From Actinoplanes lutulentus (GTDB lineage Bacteria > Actinomycetota > Actinomycetes > Mycobacteriales > Micromonosporaceae): 64,000 nt of DNA. Each line of letters opens with the position of its first letter. Position 1 is the stretch's first letter. The stretch is from the NCBI RefSeq assembly GCF_003259845.1, contig NZ_QLMJ01000021.1, positions 124,001 to 188,000 on the forward strand, written 5' to 3'. The notes beneath the pieces were generated by a model. It was given only the letters and a program-made list of their open reading frames with translations. It had not been told where the DNA came from and searched no databases. This document shows positions 1 through 8,278 of this stretch, in pieces. The position numbers and the translations under genes were made by a program.

Positions 1-227
1 GCCGTGAGGCGCAGCAGATCGCTGATGCCGTCCTCGGTCTTCAGATCGAGGGTGACCACCCGGCGGTTGCGTTGCAGCGGACCGGCCAGTCCGGTGCCGC
101 CGGGGCGCTCGACGAGGATCACGTCGGCGCCGAGGTCGGCCAGGACCATGCAGCCGAACGGTCCCGGGGCGAGGCCGGCCAGTTCGACGACCTTGACGCC
201 GGTCAGGGGCCCGCTCTTAGAGGACAC
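1..227 (-). CDS. CaiB/BaiF family CoA-transferase (N-terminal part, cut by window edge)
   Basis: The reverse strand reads from a GTG at 227 into the window edge; about 75 residues are present. The visible segment has the family N-terminus: LTGVKVVELAGLAPGPFG, then LADLGADVILVERP, then the RNRRVVTLDLK stretch that binds CoA in class III CoA-transferases and alpha-methylacyl-CoA racemase. These enzymes move CoA between acids or epimerise 2-methylacyl-CoA. The start overlaps the last 11 bases of the acyl-CoA dehydrogenase gene, so the two are co-transcribed and probably work on the same branched or long acyl-CoA pathway. Whether it is a racemase or a transferase cannot be told because the catalytic part lies outside. 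Confidence 0.85.
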   Translation of the reverse strand, partial: MSSKSGPLTGVKVVELAGLAPGPFGCMVLADLGADVILVERPGGTGLAGPLQRNRRVVTLDLKTEDGISDLLRLT

Positions 228-1389
228 GCGCGATCAGCTCCTTCATGATCTCGTTCGTGCCGCCGTAGATCTTCTGGACACGAGCGTCGGCGTACATCCG
301 GGCGATCGGGTACTCGGTGGTGTAGCCGTAACCGCCGAAGATCTGCAGGCAGCGGTCGACGACCTCGCACTGACCCTCGGTGAGGTAGAGCTTCGCCATC
401 GCCGCGGTCGCCACGTCCAGCTCACCACGGGTGTGCCGCTCGATGCAGTCATCCAGGAAGATCCGGGACACCCGGGCGCGGGTGGCGCACTCGGCGAGGA
501 CCATCCGGGTGTTCTGGTGGCCGATCAGCGGCTTGCCGAATGCGTGGCGCTCCTTCGCGTACGCGGTGGCGAGCTCGACCGCGCGTTGCATGGCGGCGAC
601 CGCGCCCACGCCGATGACCAGGCGTTCCTGGGGCAGCGACTGCATCATCTGGATGAAGCCGAGGTTCTCCGCGCCGCCGAGCAGGTTCTCTTTGCTCACC
701 CGGAACTCGTCGAAGAACAGTTCCGCGGTGTCGTTGGAGTGCAGTCCGATCTTCTCGAGGTTGCGGCCCCGGTTGAAGCCCTCGGGGTTGTCCCGCAGGT
801 CGCAGATCAGCAGGGAGATGCCGCGGGCTTTGGCCGAGAGGTCGGTCTTCACGGCCAGGATGATCAGGTCGGCGACGTAGCCGTTCGTGATGAAGGTCTT
901 CGAGCCGCTGACCAGGTAGTCATCCCCATCCAGGATCGCTTTCGTCCGGATGGCCTGGACGTCCGAGCCGCCGTCCGGCTCGGTCATGCCGATCGCGCCG
1001 ACCAGCTCGCCGGTGACCAGGCCGGGCAGCCATCGCTGCTTCTGCTCCTCGGTGCCGTAGTCGTTGATGTACCCGGTGACGATGCCGCTGTGCACCGCGA
1101 GGCCGAGGCTGCCCTCGCCGGTCAGGGTCTGCTCGTGCAGCAGCACGGCCTCGTGGGTGAAGTCACCGCCTCCGCCGCCGTACTGCTCCGGCACGGAGAG
1201 GCCGAGCAGGCCCAGCTCGCCGGCGCGCAGGTAGTGCTCGCGGTCGGGATGGCCCTGTTTCTCCAGGCGGGCGGCGTGCGGCAGCACCTCCTTGGTGAAG
1301 AAGGTGCGGGCCAGCTCGGCAAGATCGTCGTGTTCAGGCTTGCGCCACGGCTCGGCGTAGCCGTCCAGTCCAGGCGTTGGCATCGACAC
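217..1389 (-). CDS. Acyl-CoA dehydrogenase (long-chain/isovaleryl type)
   Basis: A 390-residue FAD enzyme that introduces the alpha-beta double bond into acyl-CoA, passing electrons to ETF. The N-terminal helical domain (about 10-125), the flavin-binding beta domain (IGMTEPDGGSD at about 133-143, SGSKTFITNG at 161-170) and the C-terminal helical domain are all present. The motif IYGGTNEIMKELIAR near the C-terminus has Gly where medium-chain enzymes carry the catalytic Glu. Instead LPQERL (Glu255) holds a Glu at the place used as base by LCAD and isovaleryl-CoA dehydrogenase. It is first in an operon with the CoA-transferase. The divergent TetR gene is the likely regulator. Substrate length is not decidable from sequence. 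Confidence 0.93.
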   Translation of the reverse strand: MSMPTPGLDGYAEPWRKPEHDDLAELARTFFTKEVLPHAARLEKQGHPDREHYLRAGELGLLGLSVPEQYGGGGGDFTHEAVLLHEQTLTGEGSLGLAVHSGIVTGYINDYGTEEQKQRWLPGLVTGELVGAIGMTEPDGGSDVQAIRTKAILDGDDYLVSGSKTFITNGYVADLIILAVKTDLSAKARGISLLICDLRDNPEGFNRGRNLEKIGLHSNDTAELFFDEFRVSKENLLGGAENLGFIQMMQSLPQERLVIGVGAVAAMQRAVELATAYAKERHAFGKPLIGHQNTRMVLAECATRARVSRIFLDDCIERHTRGELDVATAAMAKLYLTEGQCEVVDRCLQIFGGYGYTTEYPIARMYADARVQKIYGGTNEIMKELIARVL

Positions 1390-1522
1390 ACTCTCGATCG
1401 CTATTGGCGATGTGTCAATAAGCGCCGTATGAATTTCCGCTATTCATCTGTACGGCTTATGTGTCCATCGATGCGACCCCGATCGCGGCTGCCGATAGAT
1501 CGACGTGACGTAGGGTCACCAT
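1390..1522. promoter_or_regulatory. Divergent promoter region with candidate TetR operators
   Basis: The 133 bases between the acyl-CoA dehydrogenase and TetR starts must hold both promoters. Two inverted repeats are visible: TATTG at 1402-1406 with CAATA at 1416-1420, and ATGAAT at 1429-1434 with ATTCAT at 1442-1447 (7-base spacer, perfect). Either could be the operator of the TetR protein encoded next door; assignment is an inference. Confidence 0.45.
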
Positions 1523-2131
1523 GTGCATGTCGAGGCGAGCCGCAGGCGGCGGATGGAACCGGACAGCCGGCGGGGTGAGATCCTCACGGTTGCTGTCCGG
1601 CTGTTCAGCCGGCGTCCGTACTCGGAGGTGTCGACCACGGACGTGGCGCACGCTGCCGGAGTGGCGCGGGGCCTGGTCAACCACTACTTCGGGACCAAGA
1701 AGGATCTATACCTGGAAGTGGTCCGGGTGATGCTGACCGTGCCGCGCGACGCCCTTGAGGGCATGCCGGCCGACGAGCCGCTCGAACGCCGGGTGGACGC
1801 CATCGTCAGCTGGTTCCTCGACGTGGTCTCCCGGCACAGCACGTCCTGGCTGGCGGCGATCAACGCCGGCGGGATGGCCGGTGACGCCCAGGTCGACGGA
1901 GTGATCGCCGAGGCGATCGACGTGGCCGCGGACAGCGTGCTGGACGCGGTCGGGCTGGGCGTCGAGCCGTCCGAGGCGCTGCGCGGGATGGCCCGGTCCT
2001 ACGTTGGCCTGGCGGTCTTCACCGGCCGCGAGTGGCTGCAACGGGGTGTGCTGAGCCGCGAGCAGGTGCACGCCCTGCTGGCGGCGTCGCTGCTGGCGCT
2101 GGTGAGTGACGTCTTTCCGCAGGCGGGATAG
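1523..2131 (+). CDS. TetR family transcriptional regulator
   Basis: A 202-residue regulator. The N-terminal helix-turn-helix covers about residues 18-60, with the typical TTDVAHAAGVARGLVNHYF recognition helix and the FGTKKDLY turn. The rest is the helical ligand domain. I chose GTG 1523 because AGGG lies 8 bases upstream; ATG at 1553 is an alternative start that keeps the whole HTH. It is divergent from the acyl-CoA dehydrogenase operon, so it probably represses that operon in response to an acyl-CoA or related ligand (inference). It converges on the sulfatase gene with a shared terminator between them. Confidence 0.9.
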   Translation: MHVEASRRRRMEPDSRRGEILTVAVRLFSRRPYSEVSTTDVAHAAGVARGLVNHYFGTKKDLYLEVVRVMLTVPRDALEGMPADEPLERRVDAIVSWFLDVVSRHSTSWLAAINAGGMAGDAQVDGVIAEAIDVAADSVLDAVGLGVEPSEALRGMARSYVGLAVFTGREWLQRGVLSREQVHALLAASLLALVSDVFPQAG

Positions 2132-2142
2132 AGCGTTTCGAA

Positions 2143-2186
2143 CGGTGTGCGGCGCCGGTGATGACCGGGGCCGGCGCCGCACACCG
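2143..2186. terminator. Bidirectional terminator between convergent genes
   Basis: A perfect 16-bp inverted repeat: arm 2143-2158 (CGGTGTGCGGCGCCGG) pairs with 2171-2186 around a 12-base loop. It sits between the stops of the TetR gene (2131) and the sulfatase gene (2189). There is no T-tract, as is common in actinomycetes. Confidence 0.8.
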
Positions 2187-2188
2187 GG

Positions 2189-3997
2189 TCAGTGGTTGGT
2201 GCCGTTCGGGCCGTACGCGTTCAGGAACTTGTCGCGGAAGTCGCTCATCGGCCAGACCGGGGCGTCGGTGGCCGGCTTGAGGCCGTCGGTCCAGCCCCAG
2301 CTCTTGATCTTGTCCAGCACCGCCGGGTCCTTGGCGATCACGGTGATCGGCACGTCGTGGCTGGCGTTCTCACCGGAGACCACCTTCGACGGCTGGTGGT
2401 CGCCGAGGTAGACCAGCACCAGGTTGTCGTCGCCGTACTTCTGCACCCACTCGATCAGCGAGGTGAGGGTGTACTGGATCGACTTGCCGTACTCGGCCCG
2501 GACCTTCGAGGTGCTGCCCCAGATGTCGGACTTCTTCGGGGCGTCCTTGACGATGTCGTTGTAGACCGATCCGTCACCGACCGCGTCCCAGTCCAGCATT
2601 GACGGGATCGGCGCCCACGGGGTGTGGCTGGAGACCAGGGGCATCTCCACCATGAGCGGCTGGCGGCCGGCCTTGCCGTACTCGACCTCGTTGAACTTCT
2701 TCAGCGTGTACTGGTCGGGCATCGGCGCCCAGCTGAACTTGGGACCCTGATAGCCGAGGTTGCGGCTGTCCCAGACCCGGTTGTACCCGTAGAACTTGCC
2801 TTCCGGCCAGGCCCGGGTGGCGCCCGGCATCACGCTGACGGTGTCCCACTGTGCGCGCTTGAACGCGCTGGTCAGGGTGAGCCGGTCGCTGGCCGTGAGG
2901 TTGCGGTACCGGCTCTGGTTGTTGATCCACAGCCCGGACAGCAGCGTCGAGTGCGCCAGCCAGCTGTTGCCGCCGAACGTCGGCGAGGTGAGCCAGCCGC
3001 TGCGTGCCGCGAACCCGGCCTGTGTCAGCGACGTGGTGCCCTTGTCCAGCACGGCGTCGACGCCGGGAGCGAGCTCGGGGGCCTCGACGGCGTTGCGGCC
3101 GTAACTCTCGACGAAGCTGAAGATCACGTCCTTACCGGCCAGCCCGGTCAGCAGCTGATCGCCGGGGGTGTCGGCGAACGGGTCGTTCTTGATCTCCTTC
3201 TTGAAGTTGATGTTGTTCCCGATGCCGGCTTTGGCCTGCCGGGCCCGGTCGTACGCGTAGGTGGCGCTGCTGCGCGCCGCGACCGGGATCTTCGGAACGA
3301 CCTGGATGCCGGTCAGCAGGGCGACGAGCCAGAGCGCGGTGATGCCACCGGCGGTGTACGCCGAGACCCGCCGATGCCGCCCGATCAGCGAGCTGAGCCG
3401 CAGGACGGCCCAGGTGGTGAGGGCGAGGGCGGCGACCGCGAGCAGCACCGCACCGGCGGCGACGGCGTACGCCGAGGCCTGCCCGTACGACTCCCGGATG
3501 AATCCGTAGGTGTCGTCGAAGAGGATCCAGTCGAGAACCGGGTCGAACGGGCGGTTCAGGGTCTCGAACCAGCCCATGTCCAGGGACTTCTCGACGAGCA
3601 GCCAGCCGAGGCCCATCCCGGCGATGATCGCGACGACCTTGCGGGGGCGGCGCGGCAGCAGGATGAACACGGCGATCGCGACGGCCGCCTCGATCGGGAT
3701 CCGGGCGAAGCCGCCGAGGGTCAGGCGCTTGAGCACGTTCGGGTAGACCAGCGCGGCGAAGACTATCACGCCGGCCAGGATGGTCAGGCCCAGCTGGAAA
3801 CGCGGGTGCGAGACGAATCGGCGTACCCTGCCCGGCTCTTTCGGCGGCGACGCCGCCGCGACCTCGTCCTCGGGGGTCTCGTCGGGCTTCTCCTCGGTGG
3901 TCTCCGCAGGAGTGTCGACGGTTTCGTCGGCGGGCGGATCGGCAAGGTCTGTCGGCTGCACGACATGGGGAACGGACGTCCCGCCGAGATGGTTCAC
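2189..3997 (-). CDS. Membrane-anchored sulfatase / LTA synthase-like protein
   Basis: A 602-residue protein. An acidic Pro/Glu-rich cytoplasmic N-terminus (about 1-55) is followed by roughly five membrane segments (about 70-250), then an extracytoplasmic alkaline-phosphatase/sulfatase-fold domain. The domain shows VIFSFVESYGRNA (first metal-binding strand), GGNSWLAHSTLLSG (probable nucleophile Ser/Thr) and LVYLGDHQPS (second metal-binding loop). This is the plan of phosphoglycerol transferases that build or modify polyanionic cell-envelope polymers, but the true substrate is unknown. GTG 3997 is nearly on top of GGAG, so a slightly later GTG could be the real start. The gene stands alone and ends at a strong bidirectional terminator. 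Confidence 0.8.
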   Translation of the reverse strand: MNHLGGTSVPHVVQPTDLADPPADETVDTPAETTEEKPDETPEDEVAAASPPKEPGRVRRFVSHPRFQLGLTILAGVIVFAALVYPNVLKRLTLGGFARIPIEAAVAIAVFILLPRRPRKVVAIIAGMGLGWLLVEKSLDMGWFETLNRPFDPVLDWILFDDTYGFIRESYGQASAYAVAAGAVLLAVAALALTTWAVLRLSSLIGRHRRVSAYTAGGITALWLVALLTGIQVVPKIPVAARSSATYAYDRARQAKAGIGNNINFKKEIKNDPFADTPGDQLLTGLAGKDVIFSFVESYGRNAVEAPELAPGVDAVLDKGTTSLTQAGFAARSGWLTSPTFGGNSWLAHSTLLSGLWINNQSRYRNLTASDRLTLTSAFKRAQWDTVSVMPGATRAWPEGKFYGYNRVWDSRNLGYQGPKFSWAPMPDQYTLKKFNEVEYGKAGRQPLMVEMPLVSSHTPWAPIPSMLDWDAVGDGSVYNDIVKDAPKKSDIWGSTSKVRAEYGKSIQYTLTSLIEWVQKYGDDNLVLVYLGDHQPSKVVSGENASHDVPITVIAKDPAVLDKIKSWGWTDGLKPATDAPVWPMSDFRDKFLNAYGPNGTNH

Positions 3998-4032
3998 CTC
4001 CGCGTCAGATAGCTGCCCTACGGTGTAGATCC

Positions 4033-4716
4033 ATGGGGGATCTAGTGCACGTGGTGGTCGCGGCGGGTGCGGTGGATCACTTGCGGGTGCCGCCGCTGTC
4101 GATCGTCGACGGCAGCCCGGACGTCGAGTGGGTGGGCCTGCCGAGCGGCTGGTGGCGTTACGCGCGGCGGCCGCTGCTGCGTCTGCCGCTGGATCCGGCC
4201 AGCGCCGCCCGGGAACGCCGGGCGGCGCGATTCTTCCCGGTCACCGTTCTCGTCGCCGTGGTGTGGATGCTGGCAGCCCTGGAGGGTTTCGTCTGGGCCG
4301 ACCCCTTCCTCGGTATCAGCAGGGGCACCTGGATATGGATCCGGCTCGCCGCGTTGCTGGTCTTCTTCGCGTGGATGCAGGTCTACTTCCGGTGGCGCGT
4401 TGTTCAGCGGCCGGTCCGGGCGGCCGGTCATCTGATCAGGATCTCCGGGGTGCCCAGGGCGGTGGCGCAGCAGTGGGCCGAGCTCAACCCGGAATCGGTC
4501 CGGGTTGTCGAGCAGTGGGTGGCGGTGCGCCGGTTCCGCCCGCGCGTCTATGCGGCTTGGGGCTCGGCGTGCCTGGGCGGCGGCGCCGCGATGTTCATCG
4601 TCGGCGGGGATTCGCTCTGGTTTGTGTTCATCGGCCTCGGGCTGCTGGTCGCCGGCGTGGTCCTGCTGTTCAAGACGTTGCCGCCGCGATACATACGCTT
4701 CGAACCCGTTGAGTAA
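4033..4716 (+). CDS. Hypothetical four-helix membrane protein
   Basis: A 227-residue protein without a recognised family. It has two pairs of predicted membrane segments: about residues 75-92 and 100-118, then about 177-193 and 196-213. A basic 40-residue stretch lies between the pairs, and the N-terminus (about 1-70) is soluble. It diverges from the sulfatase gene with only 35 bases between the starts, so at least one of the two transcripts may have a very short leader. No catalytic motif is visible; function unknown. Confidence 0.7.
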   Translation: MGDLVHVVVAAGAVDHLRVPPLSIVDGSPDVEWVGLPSGWWRYARRPLLRLPLDPASAARERRAARFFPVTVLVAVVWMLAALEGFVWADPFLGISRGTWIWIRLAALLVFFAWMQVYFRWRVVQRPVRAAGHLIRISGVPRAVAQQWAELNPESVRVVEQWVAVRRFRPRVYAAWGSACLGGGAAMFIVGGDSLWFVFIGLGLLVAGVVLLFKTLPPRYIRFEPVE

Positions 4717-4742
4717 CAGACGTCACCGGGCTCTTGCGCATC

Positions 4743-4761
4743 TCCTATCTGAACTATAGGA
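4743..4761. promoter_or_regulatory. Palindromic operator TCCTAT-N7-ATAGGA
   Basis: A perfect inverted repeat with 6-bp arms (4743-4748 and 4756-4761), 25 bases before the ATG of the Opp-type lipoprotein gene. The right arm runs into TATAGGAAT, which resembles a -10 box, so a bound regulator would overlap the promoter. The same 19-base pattern with identical spacing is found at 30285-30303 before the sulfite oxidase and ssuD genes. The T-N11-A core (CTAT-N7-ATAG) is the form favoured by LysR proteins; one is encoded at 14861-15925. Confidence 0.6.
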
Positions 4762-4786
4762 ATGGTGGTAGAGGAGGTCGCCACCC

Positions 4787-6412
4787 ATGCGCCGTACCCG
4801 TCTCGCCGCCGCCGTCGCCACCCTCGCCCTTCTGGGCGCCTGTTCGACCGGTTCCGCGAACGACACCGCCGACGCCGGTCAGCCGGTCTCGGGAGGCTCG
4901 CTGACCTGGGCCGTCGAGACCGAGCCGATCACCTTCAACCCCCATCTGTACGCGCAGGCCAAGGCCCGCCTGCTGGTCTGGAACACGTTCGAGTCGCTGC
5001 TCACCCACGACTCGCAGGGCGGTTACGTCCCCTGGCTGGCGACCGGTTACGAGGTCTCGCCGGACGGCAGGACGTACACGTTCAAACTCCGTACCGACGT
5101 GACGTTCTCCGACGGCACGAAGTTCGACGCCGCCGCGGTGAAGGCCAATGTGGACCAGCTGCTGGTGCCGAACTACGCGCCCGCTGTCGCCGCGGTCCAG
5201 CTGCGCAACCTGGACGCGGTCGAGGTCGTCGACGACGCCACCGTCGCGTTCAAGCTCAAGGCGCCGGACGTGCTGATCCTCGACTTCGCCTCCTCGCCGC
5301 AGGGTGCCCAGGTCTCGCCCAAGTCCCTGAAAGAGGCGAAGAACCTCAAGGCCGGCGGTCCGGAACTGGCCGGCACCGGCCCGTTCGTCCTGGACCGTTA
5401 CATCCAGGGCCAGGAGGTGCACTTCGTCAAGAACCCCGCGTACAACTGGGCGCCCGCCAACGCCGGACACACCGGACCCGCCTACCTCGATGAGATCACC
5501 TACCGCTTTCTCAAAGAGTCTTCGGTACGCGTAGGCGCACTCACCTCCAACCAGGTGCACGTGATCGAGGGTGTGCCGGCCACCGACGAGGCCCTGATCA
5601 CCGGCAACCCGGCGCTGTCGTTGCAGCGCGGGCTGAACTCCGGTTCGGCGTACTCGTACTACCTCAACGTCGCGAACGCTCCGTTCGACGACCTCAAGGT
5701 GCGCCAGGCGTTCCGCGCGGCGGTCGACGTGGACGCCGTCCTGACCGGCGTCTACCGCGGCACCGCCACCCGGGCCTGGAGCGTCGTCGGACCGACCAGC
5801 CCGTTCTACGACAAAACCCTCGAGGGTACGTTCGGCGGCGACCCTGAGCTGGCGAACAAACTGCTCGACGAGGCAGGCTGGACCACCCGCGACGCCGAGG
5901 GATATCGCACCAAGGCCGGCAAGCGCCTGACGGTACGCCTCGTGCAGAACGCCCCGTTCGTCCGTGACCGCCGCGACGTCCTGGCCCAGGCCGTGCAGGC
6001 CGCCGTGAAGCAGAGCGCCGGCATCGACCTGAACGTGGCCCTGGTCGACCAGGGCACCGCCACCAAGGCCCTCGCCGACGGCGAGTACGAGGTGTTCGAC
6101 AACTCCCGCGCCGACACCGACGCGGGCGCCGCCCTCAACCTGCTGCTGCACTCGGCCGGCGCGATCAACCGGACCGGGTTCACCGACGCCGGCCTGGACG
6201 GGCTGCTCGACGACGCGCAGGCCAGCACCGACACGGCGGCCCGCACCGAGGCGTACCGGCAGGTGCAGAAACTCGTCAACGACCAGGCCCTGGTCCTGCC
6301 GCTGTACGCACCGGCCGACCAGATCGCGGCGTCGACGTCGGTCGGCGGGCTCGGGTTCGAACCGACCGCCGGGGTCCCGGTGAGCGCCTACCACCTCTGG
6401 CTGAGCAAGTGA
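4787..6412 (+). CDS. Opp/Dpp-type ABC transporter substrate-binding lipoprotein
   Basis: A 541-residue extracellular solute-binding protein of the family 5 (peptide/nickel/opine) type. The signal peptide ends in the lipobox LLGAC with Cys19 as lipidation site. The mature chain shows family landmarks such as GGSLTWAVETEPITFNPH near the start, SPDGRTYTFKLRTDVTFSDG, and a final YAPADQIAAS segment. GAGGAGG lies 9 bases before ATG 4787. It is the first gene of a long operon with two permeases, a fused ATPase and four flavin monooxygenases. The bound ligand is therefore probably a small organosulfur or amine compound rather than a peptide (inference). Its stop overlaps the next start (GTGA). Confidence 0.92.
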   Translation: MRRTRLAAAVATLALLGACSTGSANDTADAGQPVSGGSLTWAVETEPITFNPHLYAQAKARLLVWNTFESLLTHDSQGGYVPWLATGYEVSPDGRTYTFKLRTDVTFSDGTKFDAAAVKANVDQLLVPNYAPAVAAVQLRNLDAVEVVDDATVAFKLKAPDVLILDFASSPQGAQVSPKSLKEAKNLKAGGPELAGTGPFVLDRYIQGQEVHFVKNPAYNWAPANAGHTGPAYLDEITYRFLKESSVRVGALTSNQVHVIEGVPATDEALITGNPALSLQRGLNSGSAYSYYLNVANAPFDDLKVRQAFRAAVDVDAVLTGVYRGTATRAWSVVGPTSPFYDKTLEGTFGGDPELANKLLDEAGWTTRDAEGYRTKAGKRLTVRLVQNAPFVRDRRDVLAQAVQAAVKQSAGIDLNVALVDQGTATKALADGEYEVFDNSRADTDAGAALNLLLHSAGAINRTGFTDAGLDGLLDDAQASTDTAARTEAYRQVQKLVNDQALVLPLYAPADQIAASTSVGGLGFEPTAGVPVSAYHLWLSK

Positions 6413-7329
6413 GTGTGGCTTCTGCGGTGCTGCGCCGGGTCGCGGCCGGGATCGTCGTCCTCTGGGCGGCGGCCACGGCCGCGTACCTGGCGCTGCTCGC
6501 CGCCCCGGGTGACATGGTCGACAGCATCATCGGCGACGGCGCTGACACCCCGCAGATCCGCGCCGAGGTGATCGCCGAATGGCGCCTCGACCGGCCGGCG
6601 CTGGTGCAGTACCTCGACTATCTCTGGCGGGCCGTCCAGGGCGACCTGGGCCGCTCCTACCTCTTGCAGCGGCCGGTCGCCGACGTGGTCGGCGCGCAGG
6701 TCTGGCCGACGCTGAAACTGGCGATCGCCGCGGCCGTCTTCGGCAGCCTGCTCGCCGTGATCCTTGCCGTCGCCATCCGGCGGCCGTGGGCGCGGCGGTT
6801 CAGCTCCACCGCCGAGCTGGTGATGGTCTCCACGCCGCCGTTCCTGATCGGGATCGTGCTGCTGAGCGTCTTCTCGTTCCAATTCGGACTGTTCCCGGTC
6901 TCCGGCGACCGAGGCTTCGCCGCCTTGGTGCTGCCGGCGGTCACCCTGGGCCTGCCGATCGCCGGGCTGCTCGCCCAAGTGCTGCGCGACGGCCTGGACC
7001 GGGCTCTGGACGAGCCGTTCGCGGTCACCGCCCGGGCCCGGGGCCTGCGGGAACGCTCGGTGCTGGCCCGGCACGCGCTCCGGCACGCCCTGCTGCCGGC
7101 GGTCGCCCTGGCCGGCTGGACCTTCGGGGTGCTGATCGGCGGCTCGGTGATCATCGAGCAGGTGTTCGGCCGGCCCGGCCTCGGCCAGGTCGCCCTGCAG
7201 GCGGTCAGCGCCGGCGACATGCCCGTGGTGATCGCCGTCGTGGTCCTCGCCGCCACCGTCTTCGTCGTCGTCAACACCCTCGCCGACCTGGCCGGCCTGC
7301 TCATCGACCCGCGCCTGCGAAGGAGCTGA
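6409..7329 (+). CDS. ABC transporter permease, DppB/OppB type
   Basis: A 306-residue integral membrane protein with about six helices. The long periplasmic loop after helix 1 and the cytoplasmic EAA-type loop (RARGLRERSVLARHALRHAL) are typical of the B-type permease. The start is GTG 6409, overlapping the stop of the lipoprotein gene; GTG 6415 is a near alternative. It pairs with the C-type permease at 7427 to form the channel. A small Cys-rich frame, 7335-7430, lies between the two permease genes. Confidence 0.92.
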   Translation: MSVASAVLRRVAAGIVVLWAAATAAYLALLAAPGDMVDSIIGDGADTPQIRAEVIAEWRLDRPALVQYLDYLWRAVQGDLGRSYLLQRPVADVVGAQVWPTLKLAIAAAVFGSLLAVILAVAIRRPWARRFSSTAELVMVSTPPFLIGIVLLSVFSFQFGLFPVSGDRGFAALVLPAVTLGLPIAGLLAQVLRDGLDRALDEPFAVTARARGLRERSVLARHALRHALLPAVALAGWTFGVLIGGSVIIEQVFGRPGLGQVALQAVSAGDMPVVIAVVVLAATVFVVVNTLADLAGLLIDPRLRRS

Positions 7330-7334
7330 GCCCG

Positions 7335-7430
7335 ATGCCGATCCGCCCGATGCCGATCCGCTCGATCCGCTCGATCTGCTCGATCTGCTCGATCTGCTCG
7401 ATCTGCTCCCGCGAAAGGGCAGCGTCATGA
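7335..7430 (+). CDS. Candidate 31-codon Cys-rich small ORF (Ser-Ile-Cys repeats)
   Basis: ATG 7335 follows AAGGAG at 7319-7324 and opens a 31-residue frame. It begins MPIRPMPIRSIR, continues with four Ser-Ile-Cys units (all TGC codons), and ends in SRERAAS. Its TGA overlaps the ATG of the next permease gene as ATGA, the same coupling used throughout this operon. Translation of the permease could thus depend on ribosomes reading the Cys codons. In mycobacteria, Cys-rich short ORFs are known attenuators of sulfur genes; that this one acts so is an inference. The alternative is that it is only a 9-bp simple repeat that happens to stay open. Confidence 0.45.
   Translation: MPIRPMPIRSIRSICSICSICSICSRERAAS
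7361..7405 (+). repeat. 9-bp tandem repeat (CTCGATCYG, five units)
   Basis: Five consecutive units begin at 7361, 7370, 7379, 7388 and 7397. The first is CTCGATCCG and the rest CTCGATCTG. Just before lies a direct repeat of GATGCCGATCCG (7334-7345 and 7349-7360). The unit is a multiple of three, so gain or loss of copies would change the number of Ser-Ile-Cys units in the small ORF without breaking its frame. Confidence 0.9.
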
Positions 7431-8278
7431 CCCTCGCGCTGACCCGGCCGGTCACCGGCCGGCTGCGGCTGCGAACCCGGCCCCGGCCCGGGCTCGCCGT
7501 GGCCGCCGTCTTCCTGGCGCTGATCCTGACCGCGGTGGCGTGGCCGTCGCTGTTCGGCGGCGACCCTCTCGCCGCCGATCCGCTCAACGTGCTGCAGGCC
7601 CCGTCGGCGCGGCACTGGTTCGGCACCGATCAGCTCGGCCGTGACGTCTTCGACCGGGTGGTGCACGGCGCCCGGCACAGCCTGAGCATCGGCGTGGCCG
7701 CCACCCTGATCGCCACCAGCACCGGCATCCTGCTCGGCCTGCTCGCCGGCCTCGGCCACCGGTACGCCGACGAGGCCTTCAGCCGCACGTTCGACGCCCT
7801 GTCGGCGTTCCCGATCGTGCTGCTCGCCCTGCTGTTCATCGCAGTCGCCGGCACCGGGACCACCAGCCTGATCGTGGCGATCGGGGTGGCGCTCACCCCG
7901 CACTACGCCCGGGTGGTGCGGGCACAGACGTTCGTGGTGCGCCGGGCCGCGTACGTGACCCACGCGGTCGCGTTCGGCGCCTCCCGTCCCCGGCTCGTCG
8001 TCCGGCATGTGCTGCCGAACGTGCTCGGCCCGATCCCGGTCATCGCGGTGATCGGGCTCGGCGAGGCGGTGCTGATCGCGGCCGGCCTCAGCTTCCTCGG
8101 CCTCGGGCCGCAACCTCCCTCACCCGAATGGGGCGCGATGCTCTCCGAAGGACGCGGCTACCTGCACATCGCCTGGTGGGCGTCGGTGCTGCCGGGCCTC
8201 GTGGTGACCGCCACGATCATCTCGCTGACGGCGCTCGGCCGGCACTTCCAGCGCCGCTTCGAAGGACGAACCGCATGA
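7427..8278 (+). CDS. ABC transporter permease, DppC/OppC type
   Basis: A 283-residue membrane protein with the C-type permease layout: a short Arg-rich N-terminus, helix 1 at about 25-45, then the HWFGTDQLGRDVFDRVVHGAR segment typical of OppC/DppC, four to five more helices and an EAA loop (FGASRPRLVVRHVLPNVLGP). Its ATG overlaps the stop of the small Cys-rich frame and its own TGA overlaps the ATPase start (ATGA). It is one half of the transporter channel with the permease at 6409. Confidence 0.93.
   Translation: MTLALTRPVTGRLRLRTRPRPGLAVAAVFLALILTAVAWPSLFGGDPLAADPLNVLQAPSARHWFGTDQLGRDVFDRVVHGARHSLSIGVAATLIATSTGILLGLLAGLGHRYADEAFSRTFDALSAFPIVLLALLFIAVAGTGTTSLIVAIGVALTPHYARVVRAQTFVVRRAAYVTHAVAFGASRPRLVVRHVLPNVLGPIPVIAVIGLGEAVLIAAGLSFLGLGPQPPSPEWGAMLSEGRGYLHIAWWASVLPGLVVTATIISLTALGRHFQRRFEGRTA

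Noticed and set aside
4..1578. 524-codon plus-strand frame across the CoA-transferase and acyl-CoA dehydrogenase genes
   Set aside because: It runs antisense to two genes with clear family motifs and crosses their divergent promoter.
4754..6394. 546-codon minus-strand frame opposite the Opp-type lipoprotein gene
   Set aside because: Same antisense shadow effect; the plus strand has a lipobox, family motifs and a good ribosome site.
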